A DNA stretch of 64,000 bases from an uncultured Microbacterium sp. (GTDB lineage Bacteria; Actinomycetota; Actinomycetes; Actinomycetales; Microbacteriaceae): contig NZ_CANLCY010000003.1 in assembly GCF_947489255.1 (NCBI RefSeq), positions 434,001-498,000 of the forward strand, in the 5' to 3' direction. Under the pieces are notes generated by a model that worked only from the letters and a program-made list of their open reading frames with translations, was not told the DNA's origin and did not search any database. How positions within the stretch are numbered: position 1 is the stretch's first letter; every line of letters begins with the position of its first letter. Below, one piece after another: positions 32,076 to 40,488 of this stretch. The position numbers and the translations under genes were made by a program.

Positions 32076-32429
32076 ATGCCGGTACGCAAGCTGCTCGATA
32101 TGGCTCTGCTCGAGGCGTGGCTGACGGAGTTCCGCGATCTCGGCTACCTCACGGGCAGCGACATGCGCGTGCTCGAGCAGGATGACGACGCCGATCCCGA
32201 CGCCGACATCGGACTGATCGTCGTCGACCTCAGCAACGCCAAGACCATCACCTACCTGCAGCCGATCGCCGGGGGCGACGGAAGCTGGAAGGCGACGATG
32301 GAGGCGCGCGACGCCACCATCGAGCTCGGCGCCGTCGAACTGGTGACCCTCGGCAACGAGGTCAACGTGCTCGGCGCGTTCGTCGCCTTCCTCGAGACGA
32401 AGTCGAAGGCCCTGCTCGCCGCCTGCTGA
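32076..32429 (+). CDS. Hypothetical protein, 117 residues
   Basis: A compact alpha/beta-type sequence with an acidic linker (QDDDADPDADIG) and no membrane segment or known motif. Start is ATG preceded by GAGGTGACGG. A strong terminator follows 44 bp after the stop. I do not recognise it; coding is supported by the ribosome site, codon usage and terminator placement. Confidence 0.6.
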   Translation: MPVRKLLDMALLEAWLTEFRDLGYLTGSDMRVLEQDDDADPDADIGLIVVDLSNAKTITYLQPIAGGDGSWKATMEARDATIELGAVELVTLGNEVNVLGAFVAFLETKSKALLAAC

Positions 32430-32472
32430 CCCCGCGCGGTCGCGCCCCGTGGGCAGGCCGCCCGGCAAAAGA

Positions 32473-32498
32473 AAAACCCCTCCGCGAGGAGGGGTTTT
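32473..32498. terminator. Bidirectional terminator
   Basis: Arms AAAACCCCTCC (32473-32483) and GGAGGGGTTTT (32488-32498), loop GCGA. T tracts occur on both strands, so it ends both the hypothetical gene at 32429 (+) and the tRNA-Tyr transcript (-). Confidence 0.92.
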
Positions 32499-32507
32499 CT
32501 CTTTGGG

Positions 32508-32589
32508 TGGCGAGTGAGGGATTCGAACCCCCGAATGCAATGCAGTCTGATTTACAGTCAGATCCCTTTGGCCGCTTGGGTAACTCGCC
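32508..32589 (-). tRNA. tRNA-Tyr (GTA)
   Basis: 82 nt, a class II tRNA with a long variable arm. Acceptor GGCGAGT/ACTCGCC, anticodon stem TCTGA/TCAGA with loop CTGTAAA (anticodon GTA), T loop TTCGAATC. A terminator lies directly downstream and a -10/-35 pair upstream. Confidence 0.95.
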
Positions 32590-32638
32590 AGATGCGCACC
32601 CGCCCGGCTTTCGCAGTCGACCAGAGGCGCGAGAAACC

Positions 32639-32667
32639 ACTCTACTATCCCCGGAGGGGTGCCTCAA
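32639..32667 (-). promoter_or_regulatory. Promoter of tRNA-Tyr
   Basis: On the minus strand -35 TTGAGG (32662-32667) and -10 TAGAGT (32639-32644) are separated by exactly 17 bp. This gives a leader of about 40 nt before the tRNA. Confidence 0.65.
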
Positions 32668-32681
32668 ACCACGCCGCGCCC

Positions 32682-33563
32682 TCACTCGGGCGTGCGCAGC
32701 AGCGCTCCCTCGTGCCGGCAGGTCGCGGCCGCCACATCCATGGCGCGCGAGAGCACGGCATCCCACTCCTCCGCCGTCGCCGGCAAGCCCTGGCGCACGA
32801 GGGCTGCGGTCGTGGCGAGCACGGCATCGCCCCCGCCCATCGTGTCGACGATCCGGCCCGGCAGATCGGAGATGGCGCGCGAGACCGAGATGCCGCCCGC
32901 GTCGATCGCCGCTCCTCCGGCACCGTAGGTGGCCAGCACCGCGTCGACGCCGAGGTCGACGAGCTTCTCGCGAAGCTGCTCCAACGGCGCGTCGTAGAGC
33001 AGGTGCGCGTCGTCCTCTCCGACCTTCACGAGCAGCGCCGCGGATGCCGCCTTCTCGAAGCCGCGGACGAACTCGGCGCGGTCGTGCAGCATGCCGCTGC
33101 GCGGATTCGGGTCGATCGCGAGGGGCGTGGAGGCGGAGGCCGTGGCATCCACGAGGAGATCGGTCTGCTCGCGATCGTCGAAAGGGAAGCAGCTGACGAC
33201 GACCATGGGAGCCGCGGCGATCGCCGCGCGTTCGGCCTCGCCGTACGCCACGCGACGGTTCTGGGCGGCCTCGTTGAAGACGTACTCGGGCTCCCCGCCC
33301 GGCGATCGCGTGCTGACCGCGCGCGAGGTGCCGTGCGCCGACGGGCTCGCCAGCAGCTCGACGTCGTATTCCTCGAGGTAGCGGCGGATCTGCTCTCCCG
33401 CCTCGTCGTCTCCGACCATGGCGATGAGGGATGCCGGCACCCCGAGCCGTGACAGCCCCACGGCCACGTTCAGTCCGGCGCCGCCGACGAACTCGCGAAC
33501 GCCCGTCTCGTCGCGCAGTTCGTCGATGAGGGCGTCGCCGATCACGACCACGCGTCCGGTCAC
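32682..33563 (-). CDS. PfkB-family carbohydrate kinase
   Basis: 293 residues. Conserved segments: GGAGLNVAVGLSRLG near the N terminus, IDPNPRSGM, and the C-terminal catalytic/anion-hole motif DTMGGGDAVLA (usual DTxGAGD with Ala to Gly). The family phosphorylates sugars or nucleosides; the substrate is not evident. Start is GTG 33563, overlapping the stop of the upstream FBP-domain gene as GTGA, so the two are translationally coupled. Confidence 0.85.
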   Translation of the reverse strand: MTGRVVVIGDALIDELRDETGVREFVGGAGLNVAVGLSRLGVPASLIAMVGDDEAGEQIRRYLEEYDVELLASPSAHGTSRAVSTRSPGGEPEYVFNEAAQNRRVAYGEAERAAIAAAPMVVVSCFPFDDREQTDLLVDATASASTPLAIDPNPRSGMLHDRAEFVRGFEKAASAALLVKVGEDDAHLLYDAPLEQLREKLVDLGVDAVLATYGAGGAAIDAGGISVSRAISDLPGRIVDTMGGGDAVLATTAALVRQGLPATAEEWDAVLSRAMDVAAATCRHEGALLRTPE

Positions 33564-34060
33564 CGTGACACCCCCGCGGCGTCGAGCACGCGAGAGACGA
33601 ACTCCTCGGTACGCCGTTTGGTGCCGTCGATCTTGCGGTCGACGCTCGCGCGAATCTCGCTGGGGGCGAGCGGGGCCGCGAGGCGCACCGTCTCGTGGCA
33701 CGACAGGTCGGCGCAGATGTACGTGCCGACGGTGTCGCCGTGCTCCCCCGCCTCTCCGGCCTTGCGCGCCGTGAACAACGACACCTGGTCGCCGGGCTGC
33801 ATCGTGTGGCAGAGGTTGCACATCGCCGACCGGGCCCGCGACTGGCCTTCGGCGGCGCGCAGCACCACGGCCGTCGGCTCGCCGTCGTGCTCCGTCAGCA
33901 CGTAACCGCGCCCGCGAGTGCGGGGATCGCGCCACGCGAGGAAGTCGAGGTGGTCCCAGTCCGCCAGGAGGAAATCGTGGGGCAGGGCGATGATCCGCAG
34001 CTCGTCGGGGGTGGCGTTGACGAACGCGCCCCTGACCTCGTCTTCGGTGAGTGCTCGCAT
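33560..34060 (-). CDS. FBP (FusB-like) zinc-finger domain protein, probable EF-G binder
   Basis: 166 residues. Four cysteines in MCNLCHTMQPGD and CADLSCHETV form a treble-clef zinc finger as in FusB C-terminal domains. Family members bind elongation factor G and can rescue ribosomes stalled by fusidic acid. The N-terminal third is a small alpha/beta region. It starts with ATG; a -10-like TAGACT lies 8 bp upstream, pointing to a leaderless message. The coupled downstream gene is the PfkB kinase. Confidence 0.78.
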   Translation of the reverse strand: MRALTEDEVRGAFVNATPDELRIIALPHDFLLADWDHLDFLAWRDPRTRGRGYVLTEHDGEPTAVVLRAAEGQSRARSAMCNLCHTMQPGDQVSLFTARKAGEAGEHGDTVGTYICADLSCHETVRLAAPLAPSEIRASVDRKIDGTKRRTEEFVSRVLDAAGVSR

Positions 34061-34068
34061 GGCATCCG

Positions 34069-34074
34069 AGTCTA
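34069..34074 (-). promoter_or_regulatory. -10 box TAGACT of the FBP-domain gene
   Basis: TAGACT on the minus strand is 8 bp upstream of the ATG at 34060, placed for a leaderless start. Confidence 0.45.
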
Positions 34075-34106
34075 CGAGCGCAGACGGAGCGTGGCGCGGG
34101 CCCGTG

Positions 34107-34586
34107 TCACTTCTTCACGGTCACCCAGGCGCGCTCGGTGCCGGAGTCGACGGTCAGCACCACCTGCACCGTGCCCGAGAGTCCGACGCCGTACGTGTTG
34201 CCCTGCGGAGCGGATGAGTCGCATCGGAACCTCCCGGAGGTCAGGATCGCGCCGTCGCCCTCCGGCCGGGAGTCCCGCAGCGCGTAGGTCATCCACTCCC
34301 CTCCCTCGCACTGCCCCTCCACCGTGAGCGAATCGTCGGCGTCGAAGGCGTCGGAGAGCACCGAATCGGTGGTGTCGACGCCGTCGACGACCTCGAAGAC
34401 GGCGCGGGCGATCTCGTCCGGCCCCGCGGAGGGTACCGCGTACGGGACCGGGCTCTCGGCCGCCGGCGCGGGGGTCGCGGTCGCCGGGGGAACCGTCCGG
34501 GGCTCGGCGTCGGGAGAGCACCCCGCGGTCACGATCACCGCAGCGGCGAGCACGGTCAGGACGAGGGGCTTTCTGCGCACGGCCAT
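34107..34586 (-). CDS. Putative lipoprotein, 159 residues
   Basis: Signal sequence with lipobox VTAGC, a Pro/Ala/Thr-rich linker, then a domain of about 110 residues with two cysteines (QCEGGEW, FRCDSS). No recognised family. It is probably anchored on the outer face of the membrane. It faces the divergent YajQ gene. Start is ATG. Confidence 0.65.
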   Translation of the reverse strand: MAVRRKPLVLTVLAAAVIVTAGCSPDAEPRTVPPATATPAPAAESPVPYAVPSAGPDEIARAVFEVVDGVDTTDSVLSDAFDADDSLTVEGQCEGGEWMTYALRDSRPEGDGAILTSGRFRCDSSAPQGNTYGVGLSGTVQVVLTVDSGTERAWVTVKK

Positions 34587-34679
34587 CCGTCGACGCTAGG
34601 CGGGACGGCGCGAGCTGTCGATGCTCGTGCGCGAAGAGGACACGACGTCCACCCCCGGGACGCCGGCCGCGAGCCCCGG

Positions 34680-34685
34680 TACCTT
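34680..34685 (+). promoter_or_regulatory. -10 box TACCTT of the YajQ gene
   Basis: TACCTT ends 6 bp before the ATG of yajQ at 34692, consistent with a leaderless transcript. Confidence 0.45.
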
Positions 34686-34691
34686 TGGATC

Positions 34692-35180
34692 ATGGCTGAC
34701 TCATCGTTTGACATCGTCTCCAAGATCGACCGGCAGGAAGCCGACAACGCCCTCAACCAGGCGCACAAAGAGGTCGAGCAGCGCTACGACTTCAAGGGCA
34801 CCGACGCCTCCATCGCGTGGAGCGGCGAGTCGATCGTCATCAAGGCGAACTCGGAGGAGCGAGCGAACGCCGTGCTCGACGTCTTCCAGACCAAACTCAT
34901 CAAGCGCGGCATCTCGCTGAAGAGCCTCGAGAGCGGCGAGCCGGTGCAGAGCGGCAAGGAGTACCGCATCACCTCCACGCTGAAGGAGGGCATCTCGCAG
35001 GAGAACGCGAAGAAGATCGGCAAGATCATCCGCGACGAGGGCCCCAAGGGCGTGAAGTCGCAGATCCAGGGCGACGAGCTCCGCGTGCAGTCCAAGTCGC
35101 GCGACGACCTGCAGGAGGTGCAGCGCCTGCTGAAGGCCGCAGACCTCGACGTCGATCTGCAGTTCACGAACTACCGCTGA
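34692..35180 (+). CDS. yajQ: YajQ-family nucleotide-binding protein
   Basis: 162 residues, the standard length. The start [37 protein letters not shown] is diagnostic, and the C-terminal [22 protein letters not shown] completes it. Some members bind cyclic di-GMP; the role in actinobacteria is not established. A -10-like box lies 6 bp upstream. The RibD-like reductase gene follows 22 bp later, probably in an operon. Confidence 0.92.
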   Translation: MADSSFDIVSKIDRQEADNALNQAHKEVEQRYDFKGTDASIAWSGESIVIKANSEERANAVLDVFQTKLIKRGISLKSLESGEPVQSGKEYRITSTLKEGISQENAKKIGKIIRDEGPKGVKSQIQGDELRVQSKSRDDLQEVQRLLKAADLDVDLQFTNYR

Positions 35181-35202
35181 TCGAACCCCCAGGGAGCACG
35201 CC

Positions 35203-35844
35203 GTGGCCGTCCGCGTCGATCTGAACATCTCCCTCGACGGGGTCGCCGCGCCCGCGGATCCGACGCCCGAGAACCCCATGGGCGCGGACTGGGGCCGGCT
35301 CGTCGAGGACTACATGGCCACGCGCACGTTCCGCACGCGTGTGTTCGGCGACACCTCCGGCGCCGGAACGACCGGGATCGACGACCGCTACGCGGCGGCG
35401 TACTTCGAGGGCGTCGGCGCGGAGGTCATGGGGGCGGCGATGTTCGGCCTCCACTCCTTCCCCGACGACCCCGAGTGGCGCGGGTGGTGGGGCGACGAGC
35501 CGCCCTTCCGCGTGCCCGTCATCGTGCTGACCCACCGGCCGCGCGAGCCGATCGCCTTCGCCAACGGCACCCGCTTCGAGTTCTCGTCGGAGAGCATCAC
35601 GGATGCCGTGGCCCGCGCGAGCGATCTCGCCGACGGCGCCGACGTGCGCGTGGGCGGCGGGCTGTCCACCGTTCGCACCGCCTTGGCCGCCGGTCTCGTC
35701 GACCGCCTGCACGTGGCGGTGCGTCCCGTCGTCCTGGGCCGCGGCGGTCGCCTGTGGGATGACCTCCCCGGCCTCGACACCGGCTACACCGTCACCTCCG
35801 AGGTCGCGGAGAGCGGTGTGGTCCACGTGACCTTCGCCCGATGA
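35203..35844 (+). CDS. Dihydrofolate reductase-like (RibD C-terminal) family protein
   Basis: 213 residues. The N-terminal strand MAVRVDLNISLDGVAAP and the C-terminal ADVRVGGGLSTVRTALAAGLVDRLHVAVRPVVLGRGGRLWDDL are hallmarks of the RibD_C fold that binds NADPH. The substrate is not evident; members include reductases of pterin-like and other compounds. Start is GTG. Its stop overlaps the next start (ATGA). Confidence 0.82.
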   Translation: MAVRVDLNISLDGVAAPADPTPENPMGADWGRLVEDYMATRTFRTRVFGDTSGAGTTGIDDRYAAAYFEGVGAEVMGAAMFGLHSFPDDPEWRGWWGDEPPFRVPVIVLTHRPREPIAFANGTRFEFSSESITDAVARASDLADGADVRVGGGLSTVRTALAAGLVDRLHVAVRPVVLGRGGRLWDDLPGLDTGYTVTSEVAESGVVHVTFAR

Positions 35845-35978
35845 GCCGGCCGCTCGACCCCCTCACGTGCCCGACGTGCGGCGACCCGCTGCGCTTCGAG
35901 ATCCTCGACGACGAGCGCTTCCTCGTCGCCTGGTCGTGCGTGAACTGCGGCCTCATCCGCACGACCGAGCCGGTGTGA
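35841..35978 (+). CDS. Small zinc-ribbon protein, 45 residues
   Basis: The start overlaps the previous stop as ATGA. Two CxxC pairs are visible in TCPTCGDPL and WSCVNCGLI, and the sequence in between is compact, so it is a single zinc ribbon. It is followed by a hairpin. Too short for standard gene calls. Function unknown; the operon position with YajQ and the RibD-like protein is its only context. Confidence 0.72.
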   Translation: MSRPLDPLTCPTCGDPLRFEILDDERFLVAWSCVNCGLIRTTEPV

Positions 35979-35983
35979 CGACT

Positions 35984-36003
35984 CGCCCTCGACCCTGAGG
36001 GCG
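35984..36003. terminator. Short hairpin between convergent genes
   Basis: CGCCCTC/GAGGGCG stem with a 6-nt loop, just after the zinc-ribbon stop and before the SGNH hydrolase stop. Likely a bidirectional terminator; no T tract. Confidence 0.5.
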
Positions 36004-36007
36004 CGCG

Positions 36008-36790
36008 TCAATACGTCAACGCCGAGAGCACGGCATCCGCGATCGCCCGGTGACCCGCGTCGTTGGGGTGGAACTCGTCGCCGGCGCCGGCGAACGTCTC
36101 CCGGCCCGCGGGCCCGTGGAGGTCGGGGTTCGCGAAGGCGTCCGCGAGCGCGACGTACACGCCTCCCCGCGCTCCGCAGGTACGCGCGATCACCTCGTCG
36201 TACGACGCGCCGTCGGCGGTCCAGGTGCCCAGGCACACGAGCCCCGCGCGCGGCGAGGTCGAGCGGATGCGCTCCAGCAGCGCCGCGTACTGCTGCTCGA
36301 AGTCGGGGAGAGGGGTGGGCACGCCGACGTCGTTGGTGCCGAGCTCGACGACCGCGACGCCGACGTCGGACGGGACGTCCGTCACGGCGGCGACCGTCGA
36401 GAGCGTCTGCTGAGCTTGAGCGGCGCCCGTGACGTCGACCGAGCCGATCCCGTCGGCGACCAGGCGGATGAACCCCTGGTCCTTCGTGGTGGCGAAGAAG
36501 CCGGCGCTCAGGGAGTCCCCGGCGACGAGCATCCGGACGCCGTCGTCGTCTTTCCGGTCGACGAGTACGGTCCCCGGCCGCGCGGTGGGCGTGGGTGTCG
36601 GGGTCGGTGTCGGCGAGGCCCTCGGCGTGCGCGGGGGACTCGTCGCATCGGTCGGTCGTGCGGAGCCGGATGCCGCCGGTGCGGCGGTGGGAGACTCCCC
36701 CGCTCCGGTCACCATGACCGCGGCGACGCCGACCACACCCGCGACCACGACGACGCCGATCGCGACGGCCCAGGCGGCTCGGGGACGCAA
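36008..36790 (-). CDS. SGNH/GDSL-family hydrolase, membrane-anchored or secreted
   Basis: 260 residues. A hydrophobic N-terminal helix is followed by a Thr/Pro-rich linker (about 35-70, TPTPTPTPTARP) and the hydrolase domain. Block I is AGDSLSAGFF with the catalytic Ser, block III GTNDVG, block V DEFHPNDAG with Asp and His. Start is TTG at 36790, with GAGGG about 11 bases upstream; no other start is available in frame. The gene is 8 bp downstream of a small acidic protein gene on the same strand. Likely an esterase acting outside the cytoplasm. Confidence 0.8.
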   Translation of the reverse strand: MRPRAAWAVAIGVVVVAGVVGVAAVMVTGAGESPTAAPAASGSARPTDATSPPRTPRASPTPTPTPTPTARPGTVLVDRKDDDGVRMLVAGDSLSAGFFATTKDQGFIRLVADGIGSVDVTGAAQAQQTLSTVAAVTDVPSDVGVAVVELGTNDVGVPTPLPDFEQQYAALLERIRSTSPRAGLVCLGTWTADGASYDEVIARTCGARGGVYVALADAFANPDLHGPAGRETFAGAGDEFHPNDAGHRAIADAVLSALTY

Positions 36791-36798
36791 GGAGGAGC

Positions 36799-36939
36799 TC
36801 AGCCCTCGATGCCGTTGATCATCTGGGTGATCTCGCGCTCCGTGTCGCGACCGACGTTGCGTTCCTCCTGGCGCGAGGGCATGTCGCTCTCGTCGTCGAC
36901 GGTGGGGTTCTCGAAGGGCTGCTTCTTCTCGTGGTCCAT
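36799..36939 (-). CDS. Small acidic protein, 46 residues
   Basis: MDHEKKQPFENPTVDDESD... ends INGIEG. It has a GGAA before its ATG, lies between the acyl-CoA synthetase and the SGNH hydrolase and has no known family. It is polar with no membrane helix. The supporting evidence is spacing (8 bp to the TTG of the next gene) and the ribosome site. A longer in-frame reading to 37026 is less likely. Confidence 0.5.
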   Translation of the reverse strand: MDHEKKQPFENPTVDDESDMPSRQEERNVGRDTEREITQMINGIEG

Positions 36940-36989
36940 CTTCCGATGCTCACACGACGGCGGCCCGCCGCGCGAGGGGTTGCGGCGGA

Positions 36990-38684
36990 TCAGCCCCGAA
37001 GCGTGTCGTCGCGCCACTCCACGCACGTGACCTCACCACGGAAGACGGCCTCCTCGCGCTGGCGCAACTCGACGCGGCGGATCTTCCCCGAGATGGTCTT
37101 GGGCAGCTCGAAGAACTCCACGCGCCGCACCCGCTGGAACGGGGCGAGCCGCTCGCGTGCGAACCGCAGGATGTCGAGGGCCAGCTCTTCGCCCTCGTCG
37201 TGGCCCCCGGCGAGCGCGATGTAGGCCTTGGGCACCGCCAGACGCAGATCGTCGGGTGCCGGGACCACGGCGGCCTCGACGACGGCCGGGTGCTCGATGA
37301 GCACGCTCTCGAGCTCGAACGGGCTGATCTTGTAGTCCGAGGCCTTGAACACGTCATCGGTGCGCCCGATGTAGGTGATGCTGCCGGTCTCGTCGCGCCG
37401 GGCCACGTCGCCGGTGTGGAAGAGCCCGTCGGCGAACGCCTCGGCGTTGCGATCGGCATCCCCCACGTAGCCGGTCATGAGGTTGACCGGCCGCTCGGCC
37501 AGGTCGATGCAGATCTCGCCCTCGTCGGCGCGCTCTCCCGTGAGGGGATCGACGAGCACGACCGGGCACCCGGGGAGGGGACGCCCCATCGACCCCGGAA
37601 CGAGCTGGGCGCCGGGGGTGTTCGCCACGACCGCGGTCATCTCGGTCTGCCCGTACCCGTCGCGGATGTCGAGGCCCCACGCGCGCTGCACCGAGGCGAT
37701 GACCTCCGGGTTCAGCGGCTCCCCCGCCGACACGACCTCGCGCAGCGCGCCGCGGCGCCCCGTCAGATCGGCCTGGATGAGCATGCGCCACACGGTCGGC
37801 GGGGCGCAGAAGGTGGTGACGCGGTCGTTCTCCAGCTCGGCCAGCAGACGCTCGGCCGAGAACCGCGAGTAGTTCAGAGCAAGAACGGTCGCCCCGGCGA
37901 TCCACGGGGCGAAGAACAGGCTCCACGCGTGCTTCGCCCAGCCCGGCGAGCTGATGGCGAGGTGCACGTCTCCGGGCTGCAGGCCCAGCCAGTACATGGT
38001 GCTCAGGTGCCCGACCGGGTAGGAGGAGTGCGTGTGCTCGACGAGCTTCGGCTTCGACGTCGTCCCCGAGGTGAAGTACAGCAGCAGACGCTCGTCGGCG
38101 GTGCTCCCCGGGTGCCGTGCCGGCTCGGCATCCACGAGGAACGCGTCGTCGTACGACGCCCACCCCGGGTGCGTTCCGCCGACCACGATGCGCCCGAGTC
38201 CCTCGGGCAGGTCGTCGAACTTGTCGGCGTCGGCCGCGCCGACCACGACGTGGCGGATGTCGGCGCGCTCGATGCGGTCGGACAGGTCGACGCGCCCGAG
38301 GGCGGTCGTCGTCGGGGCGATGACCCCGCCGAGCTTCATGATGGCGAGCATCGCCTCCCAGAGCTCGACCTGGTTGTTCAGCATCAGCAGCACGGCATCG
38401 CCGCGCTCGACACCGCGCGACGACATCCAGGCGGCCACCTGGTCGGAACGGCGCGCGAGCTCGTCGAAGGTGCGCTCGTGGTGCGTCTCGTCGTCGTCGA
38501 CGACGATGAGCGCCGTCGCGTCGTTTCCGCGCGCCATCGGGTCGAACCAGTCGATCGCCCAGTTGAACGGCCCGTCGAAGCGGGGCCACGCGAAGGCGGC
38601 CGCGCGCGCCGCGTCGGTGCGGGCGGCGAGGAGTTCGTCTCGGGCGGCGCGGTAACGTTCGGTCGCGGACGCGGTGGGGATCAT
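36990..38684 (-). CDS. AMP-binding acyl-CoA synthetase (medium-chain/ACSM-like)
   Basis: 564 residues. ANL-family motifs: LLYFTSGTTSKPKLVEHTH (phosphate loop), DGYGQTEMT (A5), GLFHTGDVARRDETG (A7), TDDVFKASDYKISPFELES (hinge and A8) and the Lys of PKTISGKIRR (A10). It activates a carboxylic acid to the acyl-CoA. The ACSM-type features suggest medium-chain or aromatic acids. Start is ATG with AAGGAG upstream. The alpha/beta hydrolase gene follows 20 bp upstream on the same strand, so the two may be co-transcribed. Confidence 0.88.
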   Translation of the reverse strand: MIPTASATERYRAARDELLAARTDAARAAAFAWPRFDGPFNWAIDWFDPMARGNDATALIVVDDDETHHERTFDELARRSDQVAAWMSSRGVERGDAVLLMLNNQVELWEAMLAIMKLGGVIAPTTTALGRVDLSDRIERADIRHVVVGAADADKFDDLPEGLGRIVVGGTHPGWASYDDAFLVDAEPARHPGSTADERLLLYFTSGTTSKPKLVEHTHSSYPVGHLSTMYWLGLQPGDVHLAISSPGWAKHAWSLFFAPWIAGATVLALNYSRFSAERLLAELENDRVTTFCAPPTVWRMLIQADLTGRRGALREVVSAGEPLNPEVIASVQRAWGLDIRDGYGQTEMTAVVANTPGAQLVPGSMGRPLPGCPVVLVDPLTGERADEGEICIDLAERPVNLMTGYVGDADRNAEAFADGLFHTGDVARRDETGSITYIGRTDDVFKASDYKISPFELESVLIEHPAVVEAAVVPAPDDLRLAVPKAYIALAGGHDEGEELALDILRFARERLAPFQRVRRVEFFELPKTISGKIRRVELRQREEAVFRGEVTCVEWRDDTLRG

Positions 38685-38704
38685 GGTGCTCCTTCGATCG
38701 CGTT

Positions 38705-39667
38705 CTACGCTAAACCCGTCACCCCCGCCGCGAGCGCCGCGAAGGCCGCGTCGCGAGCCCGCGGTGCCGACAGGAACACGTCGTGCAGCGCCCCGTCGAT
38801 GCGGGCGATCGTGACGGTCGCCGAGATGCGCGTCGCCGCGCGCGCGATGTCGTCGACGACGAGCACCGAGTCGCTCGCGAGCATCGTGTCGTTCCACGTG
38901 AGCGCCGGGGTGGACCGCCGCGAGAGCAGGACGAGGGCGGGACACCCCACGTCGACCCCGGATGCCACCCGCGCGTGCCCCGCGATGATCGCCGCGAGCC
39001 ACCCGGGGTGGGTCGGGAAGCCCTGCGCCGGACGCCACTCGTCGGGGCTGTCGGGAAGCGTTCCGAGCTCGCGCTGGGCGCGCGTGTAGAACCCCAGGTC
39101 GACCACCGGATGGGTGCCCAGCGGATCGAGACGGGCGCGGACGTTGACGATGGGGGCGAGCGCCTGACGCCCCAGGGGCCCGAGCTGCAACTCGAGCCAG
39201 GGGCTGTTCAGCACGAGCAGGTCGGCGACCCCGGGATGCCGCGCCGCCCACAGGGTGAGCGTGAGGCCGCCGGTGCTGTGCCCGAGCAGCACGAGGCGTC
39301 GTCCCTCGCGCGCGGTGCCCATGGCATCCAGGGCGGCGGCGATGTCGGCGTCGTACACGTCGAGCGACACCGTGTACCCCGGCGTCTGGCCGGGGCGGAG
39401 ACTGCGACCGTACTTGCGGAGGTCGAGGGCGTGGAAACGCGCGCCGCGATCGATGAAGAAGCGAGCGAGATCCGTCTGGAAGAAGTAGTCCGACCAGCCG
39501 TGCACGTACAGCACGTCGATGTCGCGCCACTCGCCGAACAGGCGCGCGCCGGGGTGCGGCCTCGCGCGCACCAGCGTGGCGACGACCTCGCCCTCGGTGT
39601 CTGTTCCGAGCGGCAGCGTCTGCTGCTCGAAGCCTTCGCCGAGGATGTCCGGATGCCACTCCCCCAT
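38705..39667 (-). CDS. Alpha/beta hydrolase
   Basis: 320 residues. Nucleophile elbow LLGHSTGGLTLTLWA (GHSTG), an oxyanion segment VLYVHGWSDYFFQ, and the C-terminal His in DGALHDVFLSAP. The fold resembles monoacylglycerol lipase or lysophospholipase-type hydrolases. Start is ATG; a -10-like TAGGCT lies 6 bp before it, consistent with a leaderless message. The substrate is unknown. A MenH role is not supported, because the MenH-type context and size are different. Confidence 0.8.
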   Translation of the reverse strand: MGEWHPDILGEGFEQQTLPLGTDTEGEVVATLVRARPHPGARLFGEWRDIDVLYVHGWSDYFFQTDLARFFIDRGARFHALDLRKYGRSLRPGQTPGYTVSLDVYDADIAAALDAMGTAREGRRLVLLGHSTGGLTLTLWAARHPGVADLLVLNSPWLELQLGPLGRQALAPIVNVRARLDPLGTHPVVDLGFYTRAQRELGTLPDSPDEWRPAQGFPTHPGWLAAIIAGHARVASGVDVGCPALVLLSRRSTPALTWNDTMLASDSVLVVDDIARAATRISATVTIARIDGALHDVFLSAPRARDAAFAALAAGVTGLA

Positions 39668-39673
39668 CGCCTC

Positions 39674-39679
39674 AGCCTA
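39674..39679 (-). promoter_or_regulatory. -10 box TAGGCT of the alpha/beta hydrolase gene
   Basis: TAGGCTGA on the minus strand ends so that the ATG at 39667 lies 6 bp from the TAGGCT; the same TAGGCTGA occurs before three other genes. Confidence 0.5.
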
Positions 39680-39750
39680 CGACGGCGATATCCCTCTCGA
39701 GGATGACGCGATGCCCACCCGCGGCCGACGCGCCCGCGCACGGGCGTTCC

Positions 39751-39756
39751 TAGCGT
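39751..39756 (+). promoter_or_regulatory. -10 box TAGCGT of the DUF6518-like gene
   Basis: TAGCGT ends 6 bp before the GTG at 39763, placed for a leaderless transcript. Confidence 0.45.
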
Positions 39757-39762
39757 GGGAAC

Positions 39763-40386
39763 GTGCACCCCCGACTCTGGCTCGTTCCCGTCCTGTCCGT
39801 CGCCGCCGCCTCGCTCGCCCTCGGCGGACTGACGAGCTTCGGCCAGACCGTGCTCCCGGACGCCCTCGCGTCGTTCGCCAACTCGGCAGGTGGGTGGACG
39901 ATCCTCGCGTTCGGCCTCGTCTGGCTGACGCGGGCGCGGCCCCCGCTCGCCGCGGCTCTCGGCGTCGTGTCGTTCGTGCTGCTCGTCGAGGGCTACCGGA
40001 TCGTCTCGGGCTGGCGCGGCTTTTACTACGCCGAACCGTTCCAAGACACGTTCACGATCATCGGGCTCTTCGCCGGCCCCGTGGTCGGCCTGTCCGCCTC
40101 GCTCGTGCGCGGAGGTCCCGGCTCGTGGAAGCCGTTCGCGGCCGCGCCCGTCGCGGCGGTGCTGATCGGCGAAGGGGCATACGGACTGACGGTCGTGGCG
40201 GCGACGACGAGCCCCGTGTACTGGATCCTGCAGATGGGGGTCGGGGGCGCACTGGTGGTTGCCACCGTCGTGGCCGCGCGCCCCCGCGTCGCACCCGGAG
40301 TGCTCGGGGCTCTCCTCGCGCTCGGCGGCGCGGCGGCGTTCGTCGCGTTCTCCCTCTGGCTGGGCCGGCTCGGCTCTGCCGGCTGA
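39763..40386 (+). CDS. DUF6518-like integral membrane protein
   Basis: 207 residues with about six hydrophobic segments. The pattern TSFGQTVLPDALASFANSAGGWTILAF is the family signature I recognise. Function unknown. Start is GTG. It is divergent from the alpha/beta hydrolase and convergent with the sugar transporter operon. Confidence 0.7.
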   Translation: MHPRLWLVPVLSVAAASLALGGLTSFGQTVLPDALASFANSAGGWTILAFGLVWLTRARPPLAAALGVVSFVLLVEGYRIVSGWRGFYYAEPFQDTFTIIGLFAGPVVGLSASLVRGGPGSWKPFAAAPVAAVLIGEGAYGLTVVAATTSPVYWILQMGVGGALVVATVVAARPRVAPGVLGALLALGGAAAFVAFSLWLGRLGSAG

Positions 40387-40488
40387 GCCGAGTGCTCCTC
40401 CGAAGAAGCCGACCCCTCGACGGGCGGTCCCGGCGCTCGAATCGCCCGGACCTGCGGAGTTCGGCGCGGAGCGGCGCCGAAGCACCGG

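Noticed and set aside
38705..39667. MenH (SHCHC synthase)
   Set aside because: An alpha/beta hydrolase lies near the menaquinone region, but it is longer and lies beside an acyl-CoA synthetase; the sequence gives no MenH-specific support.
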